A stretch of 27,340 nt of DNA from DATAEK01 sp036258055 (GCA_036258055.1 DATAEK010000428.1:1-27340), one strand, 5' to 3'. Positions 1 to 7,845 are shown, numbered from the stretch's first letter. A program made the numbers and translations. Notes: a model not told the origin generated them from the letters alone.

Positions 1-741
<741 letters not shown>

Positions 742-833
742 GACAGCAACGATATCAACTTCCGCGCGCCCCTGCGACCGCGTTCGACGCGTCACGACGG
801 GACGCAGAACGGGTAGCTGAGGTGTTCGCGCGA

Positions 834-839
834 TAGAAT
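834..839 (+). promoter_or_regulatory. -10 hexamer TAGAAT of a probable leaderless transcript
   Basis: TAGAAT is followed by exactly six bases and then the ATG at 846 of the ABC ATPase. With normal -10 to +1 spacing, transcription would begin at or next to the start codon. No ribosome binding site lies between. A clear -35 box is not visible. The same geometry occurs at 13083, 13119 and 25637. Confidence 0.5.
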
Positions 840-845
840 CCCCGC

Positions 846-1607
846 ATGGAGCTGGCGGTTGAAACCCACGGGCTGACACGCGACTTCGGTTCGATCCGTG
901 CGGTTGACGGGATCGATCTGGCGGTTCAGGCGGGCAGCCTCTACGGCTTTCTCGGCCCGAACGGCGCCGGCAAGTCGACGACGATCAAGTGCCTGACGGG
1001 GTTGCTGCGTCCGACCAGCGGAAGTATGCGGATTCTCGGCACCGATCCGCTAGCTGATCCCGTGTCGGTCAAGCGGCGCATCGGCGTGGTGCCTGAGGAT
1101 CTCGCGCTCTTCGATCGGTTGACGGGTGAGGAAACACTGAACTTCATCGCCCAGGTCCACGCGATGGACGTTGCGACCGCAAAAGGTCGCGCGGTGGATC
1201 TCCTGGACGTAATGGACCTCAAGTCCGCGAGCCGGACGCTCGTGACCGACTACTCGCACGGCATGCGGAAGAAGCTGTCTCTCGCCGCGGCGCTGCTGCC
1301 CGGCCCGCGGCTGCTGTTTCTCGACGAGCCATTCGAAGGGATCGACGCCGTCGCCTCCCGTCAGATCAAGGATCTGCTGCTGTCGTTCGTCGCGCGCGGC
1401 GGTACCATCTTCCTCACGTCGCACATCCTCGAGATCGTCGAGCGGTTGTCCACGCACATCGGCGTCATCGCGAAAGGCCGGCTCGTCGCGCAAGGACGGA
1501 TCGACGAGCTGCGCGCCGGCACCGGCGTCGGCAAGAGCCTCGAAGAATTCTTCATCGACCTGGTCGGCGGTGAGGCTCGAGCCCACGCGTCGCTCGACTG
1601 GATCTGA
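846..1607 (+). CDS. ABC-2 type transporter ATP-binding protein
   Basis: This 253-residue nucleotide-binding subunit of an ABC exporter has Walker A GPNGAGKST at residues 37-45, an ABC signature of the relaxed exporter type (YSHGMRKKL, about 136-144), Walker B LLFLDEP at 156-162 and the switch histidine in TSH at 191-193. It would power transport by the permease encoded two bases downstream (stop 1607, next ATG 1610), with which it clearly forms an operon. The substrate cannot be read from the sequence; relatives export antibiotics, lipids or polysaccharides, or serve gliding and Na+ export. The ATG at 846 is chosen because the conserved core begins a few residues later and a -10 hexamer sits six bases upstream. 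Confidence 0.93.
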   Translation: MELAVETHGLTRDFGSIRAVDGIDLAVQAGSLYGFLGPNGAGKSTTIKCLTGLLRPTSGSMRILGTDPLADPVSVKRRIGVVPEDLALFDRLTGEETLNFIAQVHAMDVATAKGRAVDLLDVMDLKSASRTLVTDYSHGMRKKLSLAAALLPGPRLLFLDEPFEGIDAVASRQIKDLLLSFVARGGTIFLTSHILEIVERLSTHIGVIAKGRLVAQGRIDELRAGTGVGKSLEEFFIDLVGGEARAHASLDWI

Positions 1608-1609
1608 CC

Positions 1610-3298
1610 ATGCTGCGCGTGCTGAGAGCCTTCGCATGGCTGCGCTGGCGGGTCTTCATGAACTCGATCGAGCGGACGGGTGCGCGGGATACCGTCGAGC
1701 GGCTCTCCCTCGCGGTGGAACAGCTCGGGCCGATCGTGGCAGCGGTCACGCTGATCCCGGCGGTGTTGCTGCTCGCCGCCGCCGCGACCTACGGCGGCTA
1801 CCGGCTTGCCACCGGCTTCGCGAGCAACATCCCGTTCGAGATCCTCCGCTACCTCATGCTCGCGGCATGCGGCCTGGCCGTCATCGGCCCCATTGTCATG
1901 CCGATCAACGAGCGCCCGAACGCGGTCCGGCTGCTGCTGTTGCCCATTCCGCGCCGCACGCTCTATGTCGCGCAGGCCGCTGGCGCGATTGCGGATCCAT
2001 GGGTTCTGCTGATCCTGCCGGTCGTCATTTTCCTCGCCGTCGGTCTGGCCATCGGCGGCGCGGTCGTCGCGGCTCTTCAGGCGCTCGTGGCCGGCCTGCT
2101 GTTTGCGCTGGCGCTCGTGGGATTGTCGACGCTGACGACGAGCATCGTGAATCTGGTCGTGCGGGACCGCCGGCGGGGCGAGTTGATCGGGCTGCTGTTC
2201 ATCCTGATCCTGCCGCTCGTCAGCATGCTGCCCGGGCTGTTGCAGATCCAGCGCGGCTCGCTCGAACATCGGCGGGCCATGAGGCAGGAGCGGAAGCTGC
2301 CGGACTGGACACAAGAAGTCGGTAGTGCGCTCTTCGACGCAGTTCCGTCCGAGCTGTATGTCCGCGCCATGCGCAAAGCCGTCGAGGTTGGGCCCCTCGC
2401 GAGTGCGGGATCAACGCTCGGCCTCGCGGGGTGCGTATTCATCCTGCACGGCCTCGGGCTTCTCACCTTCACGCGGCTCCTGAACTCACCCGCGTCGATG
2501 GGCCTGCGCAGAGCGGGCGGCAGGGCGGAAACCTGGGGAATGCGAATCCCGGGGTTGTCATCAGGCGCGTCCGCGGTCGCGCTCGCCCAAATTCGTCTGA
2601 CCATGCGAACCCCGCGGGGACGGTCGATCCTGATCTCGCCGTTCCTGGTGTTCCTGGTCTTCACGGTGCTGGTGAAGCGCAGCGGCGGCATGGACATTGG
2701 AGCGCTCGCGATCACGAACGGGCTGGGACTGGCGACCTTCGGCTGCGCGATTTGCCTTCTGTCGATCCTGCCGTTCTCGATGAACCAGTTCGCGATCGAC
2801 GGCGCGGGCCTCACGCTCGAGCTCCTGTCACCGCTCGCGGACGCCGAGATCCTCACGGGAAAGATGGCCGGCATCGGCCTCATGGCGATCGTGCCGTCGT
2901 GCCTCTGCCTGCTCATCGCGTTCGTGCTCTTCCCCACCGGGCCCCCAGCGCTCTGGATCAGCGTGCCGATCGGGCTCCTCGCCACGTACCTGCTCGTCGC
3001 CCCAGTGGCGGCGTTGCTGTCGGCGCTCTTTCCGCGTGCCGTTGACCTCAATAGCATCGGGCGCGGCAGCAACGCGCATGGTGCCGCCGGCTTCGTCGGG
3101 TTGCTCGCGTTCGTGCTCGCCAGCCTGCCCAGCGTCGGCCTGACACTCACGGCGGTTGGCATCCTCCGCAATCCCGCCCTGGCGCCAGTGCTGCTCGTCG
3201 CGTGGTGCGCGTTCGCGTTCGCGATCGGTCGCCTTCTTTTCATCCCGGTGCGCAGAGTGTTCGCCGGAAGGAGGGAGAATCTGGGTCTGGTCGTCTAG
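1610..3298 (+). CDS. ABC-2 type transporter permease
   Basis: This 562-residue polytopic membrane protein is the partner of the ATPase encoded just upstream. About eleven or twelve hydrophobic segments are visible, for example around residues 45-70, 82-103, 125-175, 184-205, 270-297, 335-355, 363-390, 420-445, 450-480, 495-520 and 525-550. A soluble stretch rich in Arg and Glu (about 205-245) separates two halves, as in large ABC-2 permeases. The C-terminus is short and basic (RRVFAGRRENLGLVV), which suggests a cytoplasmic tail. Its stop codon lies two bases from the stop of the convergent anti-sigma gene, so there is no room for a dedicated terminator. Family membership is inferred from topology and context; the substrate is unknown. 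Confidence 0.85.
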   Translation: MLRVLRAFAWLRWRVFMNSIERTGARDTVERLSLAVEQLGPIVAAVTLIPAVLLLAAAATYGGYRLATGFASNIPFEILRYLMLAACGLAVIGPIVMPINERPNAVRLLLLPIPRRTLYVAQAAGAIADPWVLLILPVVIFLAVGLAIGGAVVAALQALVAGLLFALALVGLSTLTTSIVNLVVRDRRRGELIGLLFILILPLVSMLPGLLQIQRGSLEHRRAMRQERKLPDWTQEVGSALFDAVPSELYVRAMRKAVEVGPLASAGSTLGLAGCVFILHGLGLLTFTRLLNSPASMGLRRAGGRAETWGMRIPGLSSGASAVALAQIRLTMRTPRGRSILISPFLVFLVFTVLVKRSGGMDIGALAITNGLGLATFGCAICLLSILPFSMNQFAIDGAGLTLELLSPLADAEILTGKMAGIGLMAIVPSCLCLLIAFVLFPTGPPALWISVPIGLLATYLLVAPVAALLSALFPRAVDLNSIGRGSNAHGAAGFVGLLAFVLASLPSVGLTLTAVGILRNPALAPVLLVAWCAFAFAIGRLLFIPVRRVFAGRRENLGLVV

Positions 3299-3300
3299 GC

Positions 3301-3780
3301 TCAGACCGAGAGCCTCCGCTCGGCCCACCACCACATGCCCAGCGCCGACATGAGCAGTCCGGCAGCCGCCGCATAGGTGACGAGGAGTGGTTGGGCCTGG
3401 AGCGCCGCTTCACCACCGAGGGCGCTCACCAGCATCCAGGTTCCCGACGCGAGGTTCATGACCGATCCGACGTTGAGCAACGCGAGCGCTCCGCCGATCA
3501 CCAGCAGGATGGCCGCCGCAATCGCGACGTTGAACAGACGATCGACCTGCTGCTCGGACCGCCAGCGCTCGCGGCGGATTCGTGCGATGACGGCTGCCGT
3601 AAACGTCGCCGGCGCCAGTGGGGCTTCGCCCGCCGACAGCGCCAGCTCGATCCGCCGCGCCGCCGCGAGCGCGGCCGCGCACCCGGGACACGTCTCGAGG
3701 TGCGCGCGCACGTCCGGCGCCACATCGGCGTCGCCGCCGGCGATAGCATCCACGAGATCGAGCACGTCATGGCACGTCAT
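3301..3780 (-). CDS. Zinc-binding anti-sigma factor (ZAS type, membrane-bound)
   Basis: This 159-residue protein carries a zf-HC2 anti-sigma motif at its N-terminus: Cys3, His27, Cys31 and Cys34 (HLETCPGC), followed by about 45 soluble residues and a transmembrane helix at about 81-101. A second hydrophobic segment at about 131-152 ends in WWWAERRL. The cytoplasmic zinc domain should bind and inhibit the ECF sigma factor encoded just upstream. The frame stays open far upstream, but the start is placed at ATG 3780, because the homology begins there and it overlaps the sigma stop as ATGA. This overlap implies translational coupling and balanced stoichiometry. Conserved His-Cys ligands make redox or zinc sensing possible, but the signal is unknown. 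Confidence 0.88.
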   Translation of the reverse strand: MTCHDVLDLVDAIAGGDADVAPDVRAHLETCPGCAAALAAARRIELALSAGEAPLAPATFTAAVIARIRRERWRSEQQVDRLFNVAIAAAILLVIGGALALLNVGSVMNLASGTWMLVSALGGEAALQAQPLLVTYAAAAGLLMSALGMWWWAERRLSV

Positions 3781-4340
3781 GACTGGCCTCGGAGCCTGGT
3801 TTGAGGATCGAGGATCTCGCGCAGCTGGCGCTTCGCACGGTGCAGATGCGTCTTGACCGTGCCCAGCGGGATGTCGAGCGCCTCCGCGAGGTCCTCGTAC
3901 TGCACGCCCTGAAGATAGTGCGCGGCGATGAGCAGCCGGTAATTGTCTGGGAGCTGCTGTATCGCCTTCTCGAGCCGATCCCGGGTCTCGAGAGCCGCGA
4001 ATGCGACATCGGGCGCCCCGGGATCCACCCGGACGCGGCCGGAGGTATCCGTCTCCAGCGACACCTCGGGCCGATACTGCGATCGCGCCTGCGTGCAGAC
4101 GTTCTGCACGATGCGATAGATCCAGGTCGACAGTCGCGCCTCGCCCCGGAAGTACGGCAGCCCGCGATAGACCTTCAGGAACACGTCCTGCGCCAGGTCG
4201 TCGGTGCGCGACCGATCCGGAACCATTCGGTAGACCAGCCCGTACACGAGATTCTTGTACCGGTCGACCAGTTCGCTGAATGCGGAATCCTCGCCGGCGC
4301 GGCACCGGTCGATCAGCGATCGCTCGTCGAAGTCGGCCAT
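3777..4340 (-). CDS. ECF RNA polymerase sigma factor (RpoE-like)
   Basis: This 187-residue sigma-70 family protein of the extracytoplasmic-function group contains only regions 2 and 4. Region 2 covers about residues 15-82, with the typical FSELVDRYKNLVYGLVYRM, DDLAQDVFLKVYRGL and STWIYRIVQN blocks. Region 4 covers about 125-178, with the helix-turn-helix QYEDLAEALDIPLGTVKTHLH. It directs RNA polymerase to a small regulon. Its ATG lies 11 bases after a TCTAAT box, part of a promoter that is matched on the opposite strand in front of the divergent gene at 4447, so autoregulation is likely. The gene overlaps the anti-sigma gene by four bases. Confidence 0.93.
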   Translation of the reverse strand: MADFDERSLIDRCRAGEDSAFSELVDRYKNLVYGLVYRMVPDRSRTDDLAQDVFLKVYRGLPYFRGEARLSTWIYRIVQNVCTQARSQYRPEVSLETDTSGRVRVDPGAPDVAFAALETRDRLEKAIQQLPDNYRLLIAAHYLQGVQYEDLAEALDIPLGTVKTHLHRAKRQLREILDPQTRLRGQS

Positions 4341-4351
4341 CCGCCAGCCTC

Positions 4352-4382
4352 ATTAGAGCGGCGTCCGCACCCGATTGTTTCA
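4352..4382 (-). promoter_or_regulatory. Putative ECF-sigma promoter in front of the sigma/anti-sigma operon
   Basis: Read on the minus strand, TGAAACAATC (4382-4373) is followed after 15 bases by TCTAATG, whose TCTAAT is at 4357-4352. TCTAAT resembles the -10 of RpoE-like sigma factors. The predicted transcript start leaves a leader of only about five bases before the sigma ATG. The same two boxes at the same spacing occur on the other strand (4393-4423). Confidence 0.6.
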
Positions 4383-4392
4383 AACCGGCCGC

Positions 4393-4423
4393 TGAAACAA
4401 TCCCGCCGCGCGAGAAGTCTAAT
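4393..4423 (+). promoter_or_regulatory. Putative ECF-sigma promoter in front of the divergent membrane-protein gene
   Basis: TGAAACAATC (4393-4402) and TCTAATG (TCTAAT at 4418-4423) match the boxes of the sigma operon promoter base for base with identical spacing, although the spacer sequences differ. The two TGAAACAATC boxes form an inverted repeat with a 10-base gap (4383-4392). A GGAGG ribosome binding site (4437-4441) follows before the GTG start at 4447. Confidence 0.6.
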
Positions 4424-4446
4424 GCAGCAACTTACGGGAGGCGCCA

Positions 4447-4926
4447 GTGCGGGAAGAGGAAGTGATCCTCGTCATTTTTGCCATGATGATCTTTGCGGGT
4501 ATCGCCGTCCTCTGGATGGCGATGCAGAGCCGCCGCCGCTTCCGCGAGATGGAGCACCGTGAGCGTCTCGCGATGATCGAGCGGGGGCTCGTACCCTCTC
4601 CCGAGTCAGACCCGCTGGCGTTCGAGCGCAGCCTGCCCAGCAGCCGCACTGGCTCACCGGTCAGCGCGCGGCTGCGCAGCGCCGGCGTGATCCTCATCGG
4701 CTTCGGCCTGGCGTTGACCACGCTGATCTGGTTCGCCGCGGAAGCGCCACGGATCGCCCTGGGTGTCGGCGGCGCCTTCGTGATGATCGGGCTCGCCTTC
4801 ATCGCCAACGCCATGCTCACAGCACAGCAGGACATGTCGTACTCGATGCCGCCTCCGCTGCCCATGCGCGAGCCGGCGCGGCGCGACTCGTCACCACCCC
4901 CGTCATCGACCGACGCGAGACAGTGA
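4447..4926 (+). CDS. Small membrane protein, DUF6249-like, probable ECF-sigma target
   Basis: This 159-residue protein has an N-terminal transmembrane helix (about residues 6-26), a short basic and acidic linker containing ERLAMIERGLVP, two closely spaced hydrophobic segments (about 76-95 and 100-122) and a proline/serine-rich tail. The MIERGL element after the first helix is typical of DUF6249-type bacterial membrane proteins, whose role is unknown. The start is GTG at 4447, supported by GGAGG a few bases upstream and by the hydrophobic helix that begins immediately. It is transcribed away from the ECF sigma operon under a promoter with the same boxes, so it is likely a regulon member and may act at the membrane in the stress response that the sigma factor senses. 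Confidence 0.75.
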   Translation: MREEEVILVIFAMMIFAGIAVLWMAMQSRRRFREMEHRERLAMIERGLVPSPESDPLAFERSLPSSRTGSPVSARLRSAGVILIGFGLALTTLIWFAAEAPRIALGVGGAFVMIGLAFIANAMLTAQQDMSYSMPPPLPMREPARRDSSPPPSSTDARQ

Positions 4927-5266
4927 CGCTCCCAGCCACGCTGACTTTGGTTTCACAGCCCTGGGCATGTTGGCGGCGAGCGTCATACCAGTGTGACACT
5001 CGCTACCCACTTGCGATGACGGATGGGCTGCCCACTACCCTGCCCGAGTAGTCCATCGGCAAATATCGCAGAAAGACGGCGGAAACCCGCTGGCACACGC
5101 GTTGCTCCTGAGGAGGGCGTCGGGCGCTGAGGGTGAAGCGGTTAACCCCGCGACACTCTGAAGCAGCGTTCGGCCCGCCGCTCCGGCGCTCCGCTGGAGC
5201 CACCGCCTCACCTTCAACTGCCTGCCTACAAGGCTGCAGGGAGAGTCCTTGGACCTCCCTGCCCTG
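4927..5266. other. Non-coding spacer rich in inverted repeats
   Basis: I see no convincing gene in these ~340 bases; the open frames have no recognisable motifs or ribosome binding sites. Several inverted repeats are present: GAGCGTCA/TGACACTC (4978-5001, one mismatch), a GC-rich imperfect palindromic region at about 5165-5215, and a strong hairpin at 5236-5262. The M48-like fragment to the right stops at 5267, so the spacer may be what remains after a deletion or rearrangement. Confidence 0.5.
5236..5262 (-). terminator. Strong hairpin after the M48 fragment
   Basis: GCAGGGAG and CTCCCTGC arms enclose GTCC-TT-GGAC, giving a 12-bp stem with one bulged base, five bases beyond the stop at 5267. 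No T-run follows on either strand, so this is either a non-canonical terminator or an RNA-stabilising structure for the long minus-strand transcription unit. Confidence 0.4.
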
Positions 5267-5506
5267 TCATGTACGCCGTTGAGTTCGACCGTACGTCGCG
5301 CGCACCTGGTCAGCGGCGCGGCATCGCTCGCGACGGCGGAAGAGTTTCAGGGAGGCGGAGACCTGCCGATCCGCGAGCACGGGGACTTCACGCCGTACCG
5401 GTTGCTGCGCCTGCCGGCCCAGGGCAATCTCTTCCTCGATCGAAATCAGTGAAAGCGTCGCGCCCAGAGAGAGCGTGAGCGCAATCGGAAGCGTGACGAA
5501 GCGCAT
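5267..5506 (-). pseudogene. Truncated N-terminus of an M48-family metalloprotease
   Basis: The first ~45 residues look like the start of a periplasmic M48 peptidase (BepA/YfgC or LoiP type): a hydrophobic signal segment (MRFVTLPIALTLSLGATLSL) followed by ISIEEEIALGRQAQQ and REVPVLADRQVSA, which matches the conserved lead-in before the 'YV..LG..LA' segment. The similarity then stops. The rest (SLKLFRRRERCRAADQ to the stop) is unlike the family, and the HExxH catalytic site is absent; none of the other frames continues the homology. It starts three bases after the yihY stop codon, so an intact ancestor would have been co-transcribed with yihY. I read it as a decayed gene. A short expressed secreted peptide is possible but less likely. 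Confidence 0.55.
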
Positions 5507-5509
5507 CGA

Positions 5510-6436
5510 TTACACGCGTGGAGCGGGGGCGGCAGGAATCTCTTCGGGCCGATGGCGGCGGAGCCGGGCGTACGCGGCCGTGACCTCGACGCCGTACAGG
5601 AGGATGACCGCTGAGATGTAGACCCAGATCAGGAACACCACGACTGCGGCAATCGATCCGTGCACGCTGAAGCGGCGCAGATCTCGCACGTAGAACGAGA
5701 AGCCGGCGAGCGCGCCGCGCCACAGAAGTCCCGTGATGATGGCACCGACCCAGACGTCCTTGAAGCGCACTTTGGCGTTCGGCACGAAGTAGAAGACGAG
5801 ACCGACCACGAAGATGAAGGCGAGCGTGCTGGCCCATTTGACCGCGTAACTCTGCAGCACCATCAACCTTGGTACACGCGCGAGGACGCTCGCGAACCAA
5901 CTGGACTCGGCGACGTTGATGGCGCTCACGAGCAGCAGTCCGGCCATGAGCAGGAGTCCAGCCGCAACCAGCATAATGAACGAGATCAGTTTGTGTTTCA
6001 GATAGCTCGGCTGCTTCTCGACGCCCCAGGCGTGATTGACCGCCGACGTGATCGCACCAAAGACGCCCATCGCCGCCCAGATCATCAGGATGCTGCCTGC
6101 GATCGAGAGTCGAAATTTCGCCGGCTGCAGGGCATCGAGCTGATTGGTGACGAACTCGAACTGGCGGGGAAAGTAACGCAGAACGAAACCAAGCGCCACC
6201 GCGCGGTCCTCGTCGCTGCTCGTGACCGATGCCACGATTGAAAACGCCAGCAGGAAGAAAGGAAACAGCGAAAGAAGAGAGTAGTAGGCGATCGACGACG
6301 CGAACGTCAGATCGTTGCTGTTGTAGACGCCGGTCACGCCCCGCCAGATGGCGAGGCCCGTGAGTTTGATCTCGGCGCGCGCGCGGCTCAGCGCGCGCCG
6401 CCAGCGCTGTGTTCCCCGCGGGACGGGCGCCGTCAC
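5510..6436 (-). CDS. YihY/BrkB family inner-membrane protein
   Basis: This 308-residue protein belongs to the YihY/virulence factor BrkB family (UPF0761). The hallmark N-terminal region is present: an amphipathic helix, then FASSIAYYSLLSLFPFFLLAF at about residues 44-64. Further hydrophobic segments lie at about 105-130, 145-170, 185-210, 215-240 and 250-285, giving about six membrane helices. The C-terminus is a charged, proline-rich tail. The family is widespread but its function is not established. The start is GTG at 6436, seven bases after the stop of the small membrane protein gene at 6444, which suggests co-transcription. Downstream lies the remnant of an M48 protease gene. Confidence 0.9.
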   Translation of the reverse strand: MTAPVPRGTQRWRRALSRARAEIKLTGLAIWRGVTGVYNSNDLTFASSIAYYSLLSLFPFFLLAFSIVASVTSSDEDRAVALGFVLRYFPRQFEFVTNQLDALQPAKFRLSIAGSILMIWAAMGVFGAITSAVNHAWGVEKQPSYLKHKLISFIMLVAAGLLLMAGLLLVSAINVAESSWFASVLARVPRLMVLQSYAVKWASTLAFIFVVGLVFYFVPNAKVRFKDVWVGAIITGLLWRGALAGFSFYVRDLRRFSVHGSIAAVVVFLIWVYISAVILLYGVEVTAAYARLRRHRPEEIPAAPAPRV

Positions 6437-6443
6437 GGCGCGA

Positions 6444-6647
6444 TCATATCCCGCGCTGGCCGCTCTCTACCCAGCCTTGGCGGACTTCGCGGCCGAGCCA
6501 CGCCGGCAGCGCACCGGTGACCGCGGTCACCGCCAACCGCCACGCCAGGCGCCGCAACGTTGGCGACCTCATCACGACGACCGTGACGCCCACGGCAGCG
6601 GCGGCAATCAGGGCATTGGCCACTCTGTTGGCTTGTTCGTTGGTCAT
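6444..6647 (-). CDS. Small hydrophobic protein of unknown function
   Basis: This 67-residue protein begins MTNEQANRVANALIAAAAV, continues as a hydrophobic stretch (residues ~10-25), then a basic RSPTLRRLAWRLAV region and a second moderately hydrophobic segment with LPAWL. It could be a small membrane-associated protein. I place the start at ATG 6647; a TTG at 6665 would add six residues. The gene sits seven bases upstream of yihY on the same strand, and its base composition agrees with coding sequence. No family was recognised, so the call rests on the plausible start, the hydrophobic pattern and the tight spacing. Confidence 0.55.
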   Translation of the reverse strand: MTNEQANRVANALIAAAAVGVTVVVMRSPTLRRLAWRLAVTAVTGALPAWLGREVRQGWVESGQRGI

Positions 6648-6693
6648 CGTGAACGGTCCAGGCAACCCGTTCGATTACTGGTGCCGGACGTCA

Positions 6694-6722
6694 GTGAGGG
6701 CCGCACGGTGGCGGCCCCTCAC
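6694..6722 (-). terminator. Hairpin between the YtxH gene and the small membrane gene
   Basis: Arms GTGAGGGCCGC (6694-6704) and GCGGCCCCTCAC (6711-6722) pair with a single bulged C, around a 6-base loop. It lies 15 bases after the YtxH stop codon on the minus strand. No T-run follows, so Rho-independent termination is unproven; it may set differential expression inside the cluster. Confidence 0.45.
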
Positions 6723-6736
6723 GTCGGCAGATCTCA

Positions 6737-7111
6737 CTAGATCCGGTTGGTCGATCCAGGCGTCGAGTACCCGCCGCTCGGTCCGGTCGTGCCCGTGCTG
6801 GTGCTCGGGATGCTGGACGCGACATTGCTCGCGGCGCCTCGCGCCTTATCGTACGCCTCGCGTCCGCGGTCCACGATCTGGCTGACCTTGTCGCTGGCCT
6901 GGCTGACCTTCTCGGACGCCTGCTGGTACGTGTCGCCCGCAGCCGAGCGCAGCCGGCCTGCCTGTTCGGACAACTGATTGCGCAGTTCCGTTCCTGCCTT
7001 CGGGGCAAACAGCATCCCTAATCCTGCACCGAGAACCGTTCCCGCAAGCAGCCCCATCAGAAACGAGCTGCCACCATCTTCGCGTTCGAGACGATCGTAT
7101 TCGTAAGCCAT
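6737..7111 (-). CDS. YtxH domain-containing protein
   Basis: This 124-residue protein has a short acidic N-terminus, a glycine-rich hydrophobic segment (FLMGLLAGTVLGAGLGMLFAPKAG, about residues 17-40) and a long helical, charged region with repeated Gln/Lys/Asp heptad-like spacing (about 42-95), then a Ser/Thr/Gly-rich tail. The pattern 'G..G...GMLFAPKAG.E.R' is the YtxH signature (general stress family of B. subtilis YtxH). The ribosome binding site AGGAGG stands six bases before ATG 7111. The protein is likely anchored to the membrane with a coiled-coil outside it. It lies in a run of three similar membrane/helical genes reading the same way. Confidence 0.88.
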   Translation of the reverse strand: MAYEYDRLEREDGGSSFLMGLLAGTVLGAGLGMLFAPKAGTELRNQLSEQAGRLRSAAGDTYQQASEKVSQASDKVSQIVDRGREAYDKARGAASNVASSIPSTSTGTTGPSGGYSTPGSTNRI

Positions 7112-7146
7112 GAAACCTCCTGTGTTCTGTGTTGATAATCGATCTG

Positions 7147-7569
7147 CTATAGCTGGCTGTCCGCCGCGGCCGGCGGCTGGCGTCGACCGTCACCGCTGAA
7201 GATCGAGGCAATGACGGCGCGGACGCCGCGGACGATTCCCGTCGCCTGATTGACCTTGTCCCGCACACTGTCCTTCACTCGTTCGGCGGTCTCGTCCACG
7301 CGATCGATCGTGCCGTGAATGGCGTGATCGACGCGAGCGGTCTGCTGCGCCACCCGATCGGTCACGGTCTTCACATCCACGAGGATGTCGTCAACCTTCG
7401 CGCGCAGCGGCGCGATCTGCCGCACCTCGAGGCCGTTCACGACCTCCATGACGCGGCGGTACATCACGAAGCCAGCGATGCCGGCGCCGATGAGCACCAG
7501 CGCTTCGAGCACGCTCACCGCCGCGATGATGCCTATCAACGTATTGGTCGTGCTGAGATCGGGCGCCAT
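7147..7569 (-). CDS. Membrane-anchored coiled-coil protein (DUF948-like)
   Basis: This 140-residue protein has one N-terminal transmembrane helix (about residues 8-35, TLIGIIAAVSVLEALVLIG) and then a long helix with regular Val/Ile/Leu spacing (KVDDILVDVKTVTDRVAQQTARVD, VDETAERVKDSVRDKV), like DUF948 and apolipoprotein-type helical proteins. The C-terminus is basic and Gln/Pro-rich. The start is ATG 7569: an AGGAGG ribosome binding site lies six bases upstream and the helix follows directly; the frame itself stays open 51 bases further. It is 35 bases upstream of the YtxH gene and 7 bases downstream of another short membrane gene, so the three are probably co-transcribed. The function is unknown; an envelope-stress role is inferred from neighbours only. 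Confidence 0.75.
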   Translation of the reverse strand: MAPDLSTTNTLIGIIAAVSVLEALVLIGAGIAGFVMYRRVMEVVNGLEVRQIAPLRAKVDDILVDVKTVTDRVAQQTARVDHAIHGTIDRVDETAERVKDSVRDKVNQATGIVRGVRAVIASIFSGDGRRQPPAAADSQL

Positions 7570-7576
7570 AAACCTC

Positions 7577-7828
7577 CTATGCGGACCAGCGGCCGCCCTG
7601 CACGCCGCCAGCGATGTCACTCAACGACCTCCACCCCTCGTTCGCCGCGCTGCGCGCCTTGTCGACCGTGCCGCGCACTCGCGTCAGCTCACCGAGAAAG
7701 TCATCGAGCTTGGGTTCGATCTGGTCGCGGACTCGCCGACCCTGCTCCGTGAGATACAGCCACCCCCACACCCCGCCGATGACCGCCCCCAGAAAGGTCG
7801 CCATCAGCACTCGTGATCGCTCGTCCAC
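7577..7828 (-). CDS. Small YtxH-like membrane protein
   Basis: This 83-residue protein has a glycine-containing transmembrane segment (VLMATFLGAVIGGVWGWLYL, about residues 7-26) followed by TEQGRRVRDQIEP and a charged helix. The 'GA..GG..G.LYLTE.GR..R' pattern resembles the YtxH arrangement of a glycine-rich helix plus a short basic turn. The start is GTG at 7828 with AGGAGG six bases upstream; an internal ATG at residue 9 would cut into the membrane helix. The gene ends seven bases before the next start (7569). Confidence 0.75.
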   Translation of the reverse strand: MDERSRVLMATFLGAVIGGVWGWLYLTEQGRRVRDQIEPKLDDFLGELTRVRGTVDKARSAANEGWRSLSDIAGGVQGGRWSA

Positions 7829-7845
7829 GGTTCCTCCTCGCGTTC

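Noticed and set aside
3301..4383. A 360-residue open frame that includes the anti-sigma factor
   Set aside because: The N-terminal 200 residues are Arg/Pro-rich and overlap the sigma gene in another frame; the zinc-finger homology begins at ATG 3780.
5150..5220. An integron attC site
   Set aside because: The region is palindromic, but the R''/R' core triplets with the RYYYAAC and GTTRRRY patterns are not both present and no integrase is nearby.
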